A stretch of DNA of 64,000 nucleotides from PALSA-1004 sp963829085. Its GTDB lineage: Bacteria > Pseudomonadota > Gammaproteobacteria > Burkholderiales > SG8-41. The notes under the pieces were generated by a model, which was not told the origin of the DNA, made no database searches, and worked only from the letters and a program-made list of their open reading frames with translations. A program made the position numbers and the translations under genes. Positions 52,370-60,263 of this stretch are shown piece after piece (positions within the stretch are counted from its first letter, which is position 1; every line of letters starts with the position of its first letter). The stretch lies in assembly GCA_963829085.1 (NCBI GenBank), contig CAWHHJ010000016.1:62001-126000 (forward strand). Reading direction: 5' to 3'.

Positions 52370-54484
52370 TCAGAAACTTAGCTGCGCGTTTACGCCGACG
52401 AGATAATTGCGGCCGGGTGACGGCTCGTAAAACCGGTTATTGGAGTCGGCGACGATAACTGAACCGACGTACTGTCGATCGGTGATGTTGTCGACGCGCG
52501 CAAACTCGGTCAGCCGCCATTTTTTCCCGCGTTGCTCAAAGCCAGCCTTGAGGTTGGCGATCGTATAAGGATCCGCGAATGCGCTGTTCACGTCATTCAC
52601 ATAGACCCTGCCGTTCGAGCGCAGTTCAACCCCCGCGTGGAAGCCGGTCGGCACATGGCGCCAGATGACTTCTCCCCATACAGAGTAGACAGGAACGCCC
52701 GGCAGTTTGCTGCCTGCGCTGACAGTGACCGGAGGACTGCCGGATATGAAGGGCTGGGTAAATTCCGCCTGGAGATATGTATATGCAAGATAGGCTTCAA
52801 ACCCTTTTCCGAGATAGCCCTCGACCGACAGCTCTGCGCCGCGGCGTCGCGTTTGTGACGCATTCTTGTAGTCGGTGCGTCCGCCGACTGCACTGTTCAC
52901 GACGATTTCGTCGTTGGTATTGATGTGAAAGAGCGAGAGATTCACACGCGCGGCGGATCCAATCTTCGCCTTGACGCCGACTTCTTTGTGCAGGCTCGTC
53001 GACGGAGTGAGCGCAAAGTTCAGGCCCGTCGCACCGCCGGGACGATACGCGAGCTCCGCGAATGTCGGCGTTTCGAACCCGCGACCGATGTTCCCATAAA
53101 GATGCACGGTCGGCGACGCCTGAAACATTACGCCCGCGACCGGCGTTGTTTTGCTATAGCTTATGCTGCCGCTGTCGTCGGGATTGCCCGGTGCGATGAA
53201 ATAGTCTTTCGAGTTGAAAGCAACCCGGCTGTAGCGCAACCCTGTAATGAGTGACCACCTGGGCGCAAATTTCCATTCCAGTTGTCCGTAAACGTCACTG
53301 TTCGTTACCACATCATCTTCGTTACGCTTCAACGCACCGGCCAGCCCGTTGTTGTTGATGTATCCGCGCCGGTTCTCCGCCATGCGGTCGTAATCGAAAC
53401 CGCTCGTGAAGGTCAACGGCCGTTCGCCTTCCACGAACTTGTGGCTCCAGCGGATGCCCATGCCTTCGTAGCCGCGATCGAGATCGACCACGCCGCCTGC
53501 GGAAGACGCAGCACTCTGTGCGGCCAGCGGAATCGCGAGGAACTGCGTTACCTGCCGATCGCCGATATAGGTCCGTGCCTGAACAGAGTCTGCGCTGCCA
53601 ACGTTCAAGTCGTACACAAGCCCGGCCTGATTCTGCCGCACACTCTTGCGGGTATTGAACGTGTATGCGCTCTGATCGGCTTGACGCGGATTCGCAATGA
53701 CCTGCGCACGGGTGAGGCCAAGCGGGTCCTGCGTTTCCGGTTGATCGAGCGTATTTACCACCATCGTTACGACGCCTGCTTGCAGCGGCATTTTGAACTT
53801 GGAATTCGTTTGATCGCGGGTCGCCGTGCTGTGATCACGATATCCATCGGTGTGAAAGCGCGACGCATCAAGCATGTAATTCAGGTTGCGCGCTTGTCCG
53901 CCGAACTGGAGATCGCCCTTGTAGGTGTTGTAGCTGCCGGCGAACACCGAGCCGGACAGAGTGGGCTCCGGCGGTCCGTCCGCGGTGAAGAGCTGGATCA
54001 CGCCACCGGCCGCGTTGCCGTACAGTGTGGAGAACGGGCCGCGCATGACTTCGATGCGTTCAGCGGAACTGAGGTCGAAGGATGCGGCCTGTGCCTGACC
54101 GTCAGGCATGGTTGCCGGAATGCCGTCCGCAATGAGCCGGATGCCGCGCACGCCGAAGGTTGAACGAGCGCCGAATCCGCGCGACGAGATCTGCAGGTCC
54201 TGTGCGTAGTTCTGGCGGTTAAGCGCAGAAATGCCCGGCACCCGATTAAGCGCCTCGGATAGATTGACCTGCGGGCGATCCTCCTGAATTGCGGCTTTGT
54301 CGACGCTATCAATTGCCACCGGCAGATCGAAACTGTCACGCTCGCTGCGCGTCGCGCTGGTCACGACTTCAGGTAGCAGAACAGCAGAAGGCGGGGGCTT
54401 CAGGCCTTGTTGCGCGTGGCTGTCGATGGCTAGCACGCCCGCGGCGCAAGATGCGAGGACGTAGCGTGCCAAATGCGGCTTCAT
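52370..54484 (-). CDS. TonB-dependent outer-membrane receptor (FecA-like)
   Basis: 704 residues. Leader MKPHLARYVLASCAAGVL ending SHAQQ; plug domain EVVTSATRSERDSFDLPVAI, LNRVPGISALNRQ, SSRGFGARSTFGVRGIRL and IEVMRGPFSTLYGNAAGG; the beta-barrel ends PGRNYLVGVNAQLSF with the aromatic terminus. Imports an iron chelate or a small nutrient across the outer membrane. Because it directly precedes thiS-thiG, thiamine or a precursor could be a ligand (inference only); its upstream neighbours are a cytochrome c and a sugar dehydrogenase. Confidence 0.92.
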   Translation of the reverse strand: MKPHLARYVLASCAAGVLAIDSHAQQGLKPPPSAVLLPEVVTSATRSERDSFDLPVAIDSVDKAAIQEDRPQVNLSEALNRVPGISALNRQNYAQDLQISSRGFGARSTFGVRGIRLIADGIPATMPDGQAQAASFDLSSAERIEVMRGPFSTLYGNAAGGVIQLFTADGPPEPTLSGSVFAGSYNTYKGDLQFGGQARNLNYMLDASRFHTDGYRDHSTATRDQTNSKFKMPLQAGVVTMVVNTLDQPETQDPLGLTRAQVIANPRQADQSAYTFNTRKSVRQNQAGLVYDLNVGSADSVQARTYIGDRQVTQFLAIPLAAQSAASSAGGVVDLDRGYEGMGIRWSHKFVEGERPLTFTSGFDYDRMAENRRGYINNNGLAGALKRNEDDVVTNSDVYGQLEWKFAPRWSLITGLRYSRVAFNSKDYFIAPGNPDDSGSISYSKTTPVAGVMFQASPTVHLYGNIGRGFETPTFAELAYRPGGATGLNFALTPSTSLHKEVGVKAKIGSAARVNLSLFHINTNDEIVVNSAVGGRTDYKNASQTRRRGAELSVEGYLGKGFEAYLAYTYLQAEFTQPFISGSPPVTVSAGSKLPGVPVYSVWGEVIWRHVPTGFHAGVELRSNGRVYVNDVNSAFADPYTIANLKAGFEQRGKKWRLTEFARVDNITDRQYVGSVIVADSNNRFYEPSPGRNYLVGVNAQLSF

Positions 54485-54505
54485 CGTTCGCCGCTCAAGT
54501 CATCG

Positions 54506-55117
54506 CTACTGCAGACTCGCAAGGTAATTCGCAAGTGTTTCGATGTCTGCATCGGACAGCGGTTGCGCGGCGGAGGTCATCTGGCCATCCATGTCGAAGC
54601 GCGTGGACGCCTTGAAGCCGCGCAATTGCGTGCGAAGGTAATCGAGCTGTTGTCCGGCGAGCCGCGGTATGTGCTGCTGTCCTGCCAATTGCGGTCCGTG
54701 ACATTGCACGCAGTTGAAGCGCTCCGCCAGTTGACGTCCGCCCTGGGCTTTCGCAGCATCTATCTTGCGCCCGGGCGTGGCGGGTTTTTGGGCCGAAAAA
54801 TAGGCCGCAAGATTATTGATGTCCGGGTTAGTCAGATTGGCGGCGAACGGCGACATCTGCGCATCCTTCCGGTTGCCTTCCCGGAACATCAGCAATTGAG
54901 TGGCGATGAACTGGGCAGGTTGTCCGGCCAGCGACGGATTAGCCGCTATGGAGGAGTTGCCGTCCGCTCCGTGGCAAGCTGTGCAGACTTGCGCTTTCTG
55001 ACGTCCCGCTTCGACGTCCGCGGCGTGCGCCGACCACGCCGCACACACGGACGCAAACACAAACAATGTAAAGACGGCGGACGCCGCACGCCGCGAGAGT
55101 GGAGACGACGCCCGCAC
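54506..55117 (-). CDS. dihaem cytochrome c (c4-like)
   Basis: 203 residues from GTG 55117, 4 bases after the preceding stop; this start gives a leader RRAASAVFTLFVFASVCAAW ending AHA. The longer frame to 55189 overlaps the upstream gene. Two haem-binding sites: KAQVCTACHGADGNS and RFNCVQCHGPQLAG, each with later Met ligand candidates (DAQMSPFAANL, MDGQMTSAA). Periplasmic electron carrier. Likely electron acceptor of the sugar dehydrogenase upstream and cotranscribed. Confidence 0.88.
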   Translation of the reverse strand: MRASSPLSRRAASAVFTLFVFASVCAAWSAHAADVEAGRQKAQVCTACHGADGNSSIAANPSLAGQPAQFIATQLLMFREGNRKDAQMSPFAANLTNPDINNLAAYFSAQKPATPGRKIDAAKAQGGRQLAERFNCVQCHGPQLAGQQHIPRLAGQQLDYLRTQLRGFKASTRFDMDGQMTSAAQPLSDADIETLANYLASLQ

Positions 55118-55121
55118 TTGC

Positions 55122-56447
55122 CTACTTCTTGTAGCTGATGCGATAGATGATTCCGTTGAAGTCATCGGAGACCAGCATCGCTCCGTCACGCATGACCATC
55201 ACATCAACCGGCCGGCCCCACATCGGCGGATCTGCTTTTTCATCCGTCAGAAAACCTTCGAGGAAGGGCTGCATCTTGGTGTTGCCGTTCGCGTCCACGA
55301 TCACGCGCATGACGTTATAGCCGTGCTTGACGCTGCGGTTCCATGAGCCGTGCATGGCAATAAACATATTGTTGCGGTATTCCGCGGGAAACATATTACC
55401 CGTGTAGAAACGCAGTCCGAGTGGCGCGATATGCGGTCCCAGCTTCGCTGCCGGCGCGTCAAATTCCTTGCACGAGCGGCCTTTGCCGAATTCGGGATCG
55501 AGAAAATCGCCCTGATGGCAGAACGGATAGCCATAGTCCATGCGTGCATGCGTGACCCGATGCAGTGTGTCGTTCGGCATGTCGTCGTTTATCCAGTCGC
55601 GCGCATGGTTGGTAAACCACATCTGCTTGGTCTGCGGATGCCAGTCGAATCCGACCGAGTTGCGTACGCCATGCGCGACGTATTCCATGATGCCGGTATT
55701 CGGATCCACGCGGTGGATTGCCGCCTGCATGTAGCTCGGCATGACGATATTGCCCGGCGCGCCGATGTTGAAATACAGCTTGTTATCGGGGCCCATCGCT
55801 AGAAATTTCCAGAAGTGTCCCGCTTGCGATGTCGGGTCGAGATTGTCGATGACGATTTTTGCTTCCGGCGGATTATCAAGCTTGTCCTCGATGCCGTCGT
55901 AGCGCGTGATGCGATGGCGCTCGGCGACATACAGGGTGCCTTTGCTGAACGCTACGCCGTTGGGCGCTTTCAATCCTTTCAAGATCTTTTTGACTTCTCG
56001 CTTACCGCCGCGATCGACAATTGCGTACACGTCTGACAGATTGCGGTTGCCGACAAATACGGTGCCTTTGTCACCGAGTGCGAGTGAACGCGCTTCCGGC
56101 ACACCTTCAGCCCAGACTTCAACTTTGAAGCCTGCTGGTACTTTCAGTTTGTTCAGGGGTAATTCGCTCGAGGGACGCCCGGTCAAGTGCGGCGCAAACG
56201 GATGTAGTGGCGACGACTGGTGCTCCGTGCCGCGGCCCTGCTGCCACGACGGTGGTGGCGTAGTCGCAGCGCCCGGCGGCGCCATCCCAGGCGTCGACCC
56301 TTGCACTTGAGCTGCTGGCGGCGCGTTAGGCGGAGAAGCGGGCGGCTTCTGTGCCCATGTGTTCGGCAACAGCGCCAACGCTGCCATGCCCAGTGCGCAG
56401 ATAACCGGCACCCGTTTGTGCTGCACTCGAGCGATATCAGATTTCAT
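55122..56447 (-). CDS. PQQ-dependent-type sugar dehydrogenase (L-sorbosone dehydrogenase-like)
   Basis: 441 residues, GGAGG ribosome site. Leader ends NTWAQ, then a Pro/Ala-rich linker (about 33-80), then a beta-propeller: LKVPAGFKVEVWAEGVPEAR, VFVGNRNLSDVYAIVD, RHRITRYDGIEDKL, GPDNKLYFNIGAPGN, WFTNHARDWINDDMPNDTL, PLGLRFYTGNMFP and MHGSWNRSVKHGYNV. The His and Arg/Asn residues match soluble aldose/sorbosone dehydrogenases that use PQQ. Periplasmic; reduces the cytochrome c encoded next (inference). Confidence 0.88.
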   Translation of the reverse strand: MKSDIARVQHKRVPVICALGMAALALLPNTWAQKPPASPPNAPPAAQVQGSTPGMAPPGAATTPPPSWQQGRGTEHQSSPLHPFAPHLTGRPSSELPLNKLKVPAGFKVEVWAEGVPEARSLALGDKGTVFVGNRNLSDVYAIVDRGGKREVKKILKGLKAPNGVAFSKGTLYVAERHRITRYDGIEDKLDNPPEAKIVIDNLDPTSQAGHFWKFLAMGPDNKLYFNIGAPGNIVMPSYMQAAIHRVDPNTGIMEYVAHGVRNSVGFDWHPQTKQMWFTNHARDWINDDMPNDTLHRVTHARMDYGYPFCHQGDFLDPEFGKGRSCKEFDAPAAKLGPHIAPLGLRFYTGNMFPAEYRNNMFIAMHGSWNRSVKHGYNVMRVIVDANGNTKMQPFLEGFLTDEKADPPMWGRPVDVMVMRDGAMLVSDDFNGIIYRISYKK

Positions 56448-56665
56448 GACGCCTCCTTTGGTGACGAGCCTTTATTTGCGGCTCGGTTTGCCGCCTAACG
56501 TTTGATGGGAATTATCCTATCGATTCGTGTGGCGTGCCAAGCAGGAAAGCGATGGGGAGGGGTGACCGCGGAGTTCGGACGTGACGCGTGCGCCGAACGC
56601 GCTTCATGGACGAAACGACCGCTTATCGCCATGCAGGGGCGACAGGACATATGGCGGGCGCGGTC

Positions 56666-56687
56666 GTCCCGCGCCCGCGAGCGGGAC
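56666..56687 (-). terminator. hairpin directly after the lipoprotein stop
   Basis: GTCCCGC (56666-56672) pairs perfectly with GCGGGAC (56681-56687) across an 8-base loop. It abuts the TAA at 56690-56688. There is no U-run after it, so it is a weak intrinsic terminator at best. The 240-bp gap 56448-56687 otherwise holds no gene I can support. Confidence 0.4.
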
Positions 56688-57101
56688 TTAGCAGTTCATC
56701 GAGCCGGTGAGCGGCTGCGGTGGCGGTCTAACTGCATGCCACACGTTGTTCACGCCGTCGCCGGTCGTGTCGCCCGGTTTTTTATCTTTTGCCCAGAAGT
56801 AGAGCGGCTGTCCGGAGTATGCCCATTGGCGGATACCGTCGTCGCGGACAACGATAGTCCAGTCGCCGCCCGGCTGGTCAGTCGAACTGGCGGCGAACGG
56901 CGGCCAGTTGGTGGCACACTGACCGTTGCACGCACTCTTGCCGGAGTAAGGCGTGTCTTTATCAAACGTGTAGAGCGTCATGCCGGTGCTTCCGGTCATC
57001 AACCCATTGGTGTAGCGGACGGGCGCATAAGTCATCCCGGCGCAGCCGACCAGCAATAGCGCCACAGCACCCGCGATCGTCAATCTAAAACGGATCATCA
57101 T
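56688..57101 (-). CDS. lipoprotein with secreted-repeat domain (COG4315-like)
   Basis: 137 residues from ATG 57101 with GAAGGAGCAG upstream. Leader and lipobox AGAVALLLVGC. Two copies of the secreted-repeat motif: LYTFDKDTPYSGKSACNG and (IRQWAYSGQPLYFWAKDKKPG). These small Asp/Tyr-rich repeats occur in exported proteins of unknown role. Also has WPPFAAS after the Cys cluster. Downstream of TylF-like gene on the same strand. Confidence 0.82.
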   Translation of the reverse strand: MMIRFRLTIAGAVALLLVGCAGMTYAPVRYTNGLMTGSTGMTLYTFDKDTPYSGKSACNGQCATNWPPFAASSTDQPGGDWTIVVRDDGIRQWAYSGQPLYFWAKDKKPGDTTGDGVNNVWHAVRPPPQPLTGSMNC

Positions 57102-57205
57102 CTGCTCCTTCTTACCACCCGCAGGGGAATTCCTGCATGGCGTTAACACCTTACGGAAGTCTTTATTCCAAACAGATAGATGCGAACTCGCGCATGTATA
57201 TCTCA

Positions 57206-58108
57206 TCAGCTGCGTATGATCGCCGCTTGGCCGGTTTCAAACACGCTATAAGGAATGTTGCCGGCAGTACAGAATTTTTGCCATGCTTTGCGTGCGCCGG
57301 GATAGCGCTGAGTGCCATAGTCGTCGGTGATGATGATGCCGCCCACGCTCAAACGCGGATAGAAATACTCCAGTCCGCCAAGTGTCGGCTCGTATAAGTC
57401 GACATCGAGATGCACAAACGACCACACCTGTTCCGGCAATTGCTCGAGGACCTGCGGCACCCAGCCTTGCCTGATCACCAGCTTCGGAAATTCGGCGAGA
57501 GCCTGCTGTACTTCGGCCAGTGAAGTGTTGAGGCGCGAGTTGACGGGAAACGGCCGCCGCGTCGTCTGTGTACCGTGCTCATCTGTGGAGTTGATCATGT
57601 CGAACGCTGTCGGCTCGCTGAATCGCTCGAAGCTGTCGAAGAGGTGCATATGCTCGCCTGAAAAACCTGGCTGCACCACCTGTGCCGCGCGACACATCAG
57701 CAGCGAGCTCATGCCACGGTAGACGCCGCACTCCGCCCGCGCGCCGTCTATTTCCAGCGCACTAAGAAAATAACGCGCCAGATTTATGCCGGCCTGTGCG
57801 CGGCGAAAGAGGTTATGAGGATATATTGCGGTGTCCGTATCATTCGCGCAGCGCCAGAAAAGGTCGATATAGTCGACGTCCCCGATACGTGTTGCACCGT
57901 GCAGGATTTCAAAATGGCGCCGCCACGGCGCATCCTGCAAGTCAGCCTCGGTCACATGCGGTTTATCAGGGTTCGGAGCCGACGTTGGCGGCGTCGTGCG
58001 AAGGTTGTGAAGGAGACGGCGCAACATCAAAGCGCACCACTTACCGAGCTCGATGCAATGGCAGCGGGTAATACCACTCGCAAATGCCTGGTCGGCAACC
58101 GATGACAA
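57206..58108 (-). CDS. TylF/MycF-family O-methyltransferase
   Basis: 300 residues (ATG 58027 would give 273). Signatures: ARAECGVYRGMSSLLMC (SAM loop), HLFDSFERFSEPTA, FVHLDVDLYEPTLGGLEYF with metal-binding Asp, and GGIIITDDYGTQRYPGA. TylF/MycF members methylate sugar hydroxyls in macrolides; bacterial homologues are widespread with unknown acceptors. No antibiotic cluster is present. Transcribed opposite to DUF4197 and upstream of the lipoprotein gene. Confidence 0.85.
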   Translation of the reverse strand: MSSVADQAFASGITRCHCIELGKWCALMLRRLLHNLRTTPPTSAPNPDKPHVTEADLQDAPWRRHFEILHGATRIGDVDYIDLFWRCANDTDTAIYPHNLFRRAQAGINLARYFLSALEIDGARAECGVYRGMSSLLMCRAAQVVQPGFSGEHMHLFDSFERFSEPTAFDMINSTDEHGTQTTRRPFPVNSRLNTSLAEVQQALAEFPKLVIRQGWVPQVLEQLPEQVWSFVHLDVDLYEPTLGGLEYFYPRLSVGGIIITDDYGTQRYPGARKAWQKFCTAGNIPYSVFETGQAAIIRS

Positions 58109-58127
58109 GCGCGGGCGGCCATTGATT

Positions 58128-58979
58128 TCATTCTGTCACGTGCGCGATACCCATTGTTTGAAGCTTTTTGCTTTCTACGACGCTGAGCGGCAAAGGATAA
58201 CGAATACCGGCAACGACAAAGTTCTCGACGATAGCGTGGTTGATTTCAGCGCCGGCAGCGATGTAATCACTGATTTTGACCCAGGGTCTGACTGCGATAC
58301 CGATGGATGCATCGGCCAGATTATAGACGCCGATCACGGGTGCAGGCTCTTTCAGCGTCCGTGCATTGCCTTTTACAGCCGCTTCGATTACTGCAAGGGC
58401 ATCATCAAGATCGTCGGCCCGCGAGATCGCGACGCTCAATTCAAGTTGGCGGATGGCGCCATAGTTATGCAGAATTTCGCCGACGATTTTGCGGTTAGGC
58501 ACGACGACTATCGAGCGATCGGGATGACTTAGTCGGGTTGAAAAAAGATCGATAGCCTCGACCTGGCCTTCGACGCCGCTCAAAGCAACATACTCGCCGA
58601 CGCGAAACGGTCTGGTGAAAATAATGGTCAGGCCCGCTGCGAGATTGCCGAGGACGCCTTGCATCGCAAGAGCGATGCCTGCGCCAGCCACACCGAGCCC
58701 GGCGATGAGCGGCAGCAACTCGACGCCGAGGTTCTGCAGCGCCATGATGATGAATATACCGCCTACCAGCAATCCCGCGATGCGTACAAGCAGCAAACGT
58801 ACGGGCGGCTCGAGATCGAACTTGAGAAGCGAGCGGTTGACTACTTTTCCAACCCACCTTGCCGCATAAAAACCGGCAATCGCTATCAAAATGGCCACCA
58901 GCACCTTCGGCCCGAACTTGATCGCAAGGTCGATCAAGGTGCTCTTGGCTTGTTCCAGCGCGTCGAGTTGAATTGGCAT
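58128..58979 (-). CDS. MscS-family mechanosensitive channel
   Basis: 283 residues. Three N-terminal membrane helices, FGPKVLVAILIAIAGFYAARWV, VRLLLVRIAGLLVGGIFIIMAL and LGVAGAGIALAMQGVLGNLAA, the last being the pore helix with its Gly/Ala pattern, then TIIFTRPFRVGEYVALSGVEGQV of the beta domain and a cytoplasmic C-terminus. Opens under membrane tension and releases small solutes after hypo-osmotic shock. 20 bp upstream of the TylF-like gene. Confidence 0.92.
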   Translation of the reverse strand: MPIQLDALEQAKSTLIDLAIKFGPKVLVAILIAIAGFYAARWVGKVVNRSLLKFDLEPPVRLLLVRIAGLLVGGIFIIMALQNLGVELLPLIAGLGVAGAGIALAMQGVLGNLAAGLTIIFTRPFRVGEYVALSGVEGQVEAIDLFSTRLSHPDRSIVVVPNRKIVGEILHNYGAIRQLELSVAISRADDLDDALAVIEAAVKGNARTLKEPAPVIGVYNLADASIGIAVRPWVKISDYIAAGAEINHAIVENFVVAGIRYPLPLSVVESKKLQTMGIAHVTE

Positions 58980-59267
58980 GGCTAGTCTACATACGTCATA
59001 TCAACAAAGCGGACGGGGATGCGCTTGGACCCGGGCGAATCGCAAGAATCACAATCGTGTGCCCTTCACAGAAACGCTTTCGCTGCGAAACACCAAGCGA
59101 TACCGGAGCATTACTGAGGCGGATCGAATGGCCGAGATTAAACGGGGCGAATTGTTTTTCGTTCGGAGCCTCCGGACAGCGCTACTATATACTCGATTTA
59201 GCGAGGCGCGCCTATGACAAGAGCGAGCTGCGCTTTTCTCGCGACCAGTGATCGAAAGGAGTACGCA

Positions 59268-59951
59268 ATGCGCCCCCTAATGGCACTAATTCTGTTGCTG
59301 ACGACCAGTATTCCGGCGTTTGCGGCTGGCCTTTCTGATATCAGCAATGGCGACGCTGTCGCGGGATTGAAAGACGCACTTACGCAGGGAGCGTCAGTCG
59401 CCGTCGGCAAGCTCGGCGTCGAAAACGGTTTCCTCGGAAACGAAAAGGTGAAGATTCCGCTACCCGATGCCCTCCGGCGTGTGGAAAGTGGACTGCGGAT
59501 GCTTGGTATGCAGCGTCAGGCGGATGAGCTTGTTACCGCGATGAATCACGCCGCCGAGCAGGCGGTGCCCGAGGCCAAGTCGCTGCTTACCGGAGCGGTA
59601 AAGAACATGAGCGTGCAGGATGCCAAGGGAGTGTTAACCGGCGGCGACACGGCTGCGACAGAATATTTCCGCAAGACGACGAGCGCTCAACTTACGCAGA
59701 AATTCCTGCCGATCGTTACGAAGGCAACCAGCAAAGTCGGGCTTGCGGAGAAATACAATAGCCTGGCTGGTCAGGGCGCTCAGCTCGGGCTCGTGGATGC
59801 GAAGCAGGCGAACATTGAACACTATGTAACGCAGAAAACACTGGACGGCCTCTATCTGATGATCGCCGAGCAGGAAAAAGCCATCCGCAAAGACCCGGCA
59901 GGTGCGGCGAGCGGGATGGCGCAAAAGGTATTCGGATCCTTGGGCAAGTAG
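59268..59951 (+). CDS. DUF4197 domain exported protein
   Basis: 227 residues from ATG 59268, chosen because AAAGGAG lies upstream and the leader MRPLMALILLLTTSIPAFA begins there. Mature: LSDISNGDAVAGLKDALTQGA, VKIPLPDALRRVESGLRMLG, PEAKSLLTGAVKNMSVQDAKGVLTGGDTAATEYF and DGLYLMIAEQEKAIRKDPAGAA, full family length. Helical periplasmic protein of unknown function. Upstream 288-bp gap has no gene. Confidence 0.9.
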   Translation: MRPLMALILLLTTSIPAFAAGLSDISNGDAVAGLKDALTQGASVAVGKLGVENGFLGNEKVKIPLPDALRRVESGLRMLGMQRQADELVTAMNHAAEQAVPEAKSLLTGAVKNMSVQDAKGVLTGGDTAATEYFRKTTSAQLTQKFLPIVTKATSKVGLAEKYNSLAGQGAQLGLVDAKQANIEHYVTQKTLDGLYLMIAEQEKAIRKDPAGAASGMAQKVFGSLGK

Positions 59952-60263
59952 GCAGGCTCACGCAGACAACAGCAGCCCTCAGTGCGATCGCTGCGGACTC
60001 GCCACACTGCGGTGCGAGCGGAACATGCTATGTAAACAAGGCGGTAAGGTCTATGCTTTTGGACTATCGTCCGCGTGCTCGTAGCAGAGTAGAATGCGAC
60101 ACCGTTCGACTTGAACCGCGCTATCTTCTGCAGAGTGTTATTGCGGTAGTGCCGACATAACAGCAGTCGACGAGTTTCTGCGACAGTGCATACAGCATCG
60201 CTGCCCAGCATGTGCAACCGCTTTACGCTGCCATTGCAATATGTATGCAAGTGGAGAAATGCC
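59952..60263. other. 312-bp gene-free stretch
   Basis: Between the DUF4197 gene and the FecR-domain gene. Holds no ORF I can support on either strand and no clear terminator. TTGCA-N7-TGCAA at 60235-60251 is a weak inverted repeat just before the FecR-domain start and may belong to its control region. Confidence 0.4.

Noticed and set aside
53282..54163. 293-codon plus-strand frame inside the TonB receptor gene
   Set aside because: Antisense shadow of a GC-rich coding region, no recognisable motif; the receptor frame is clearly real.
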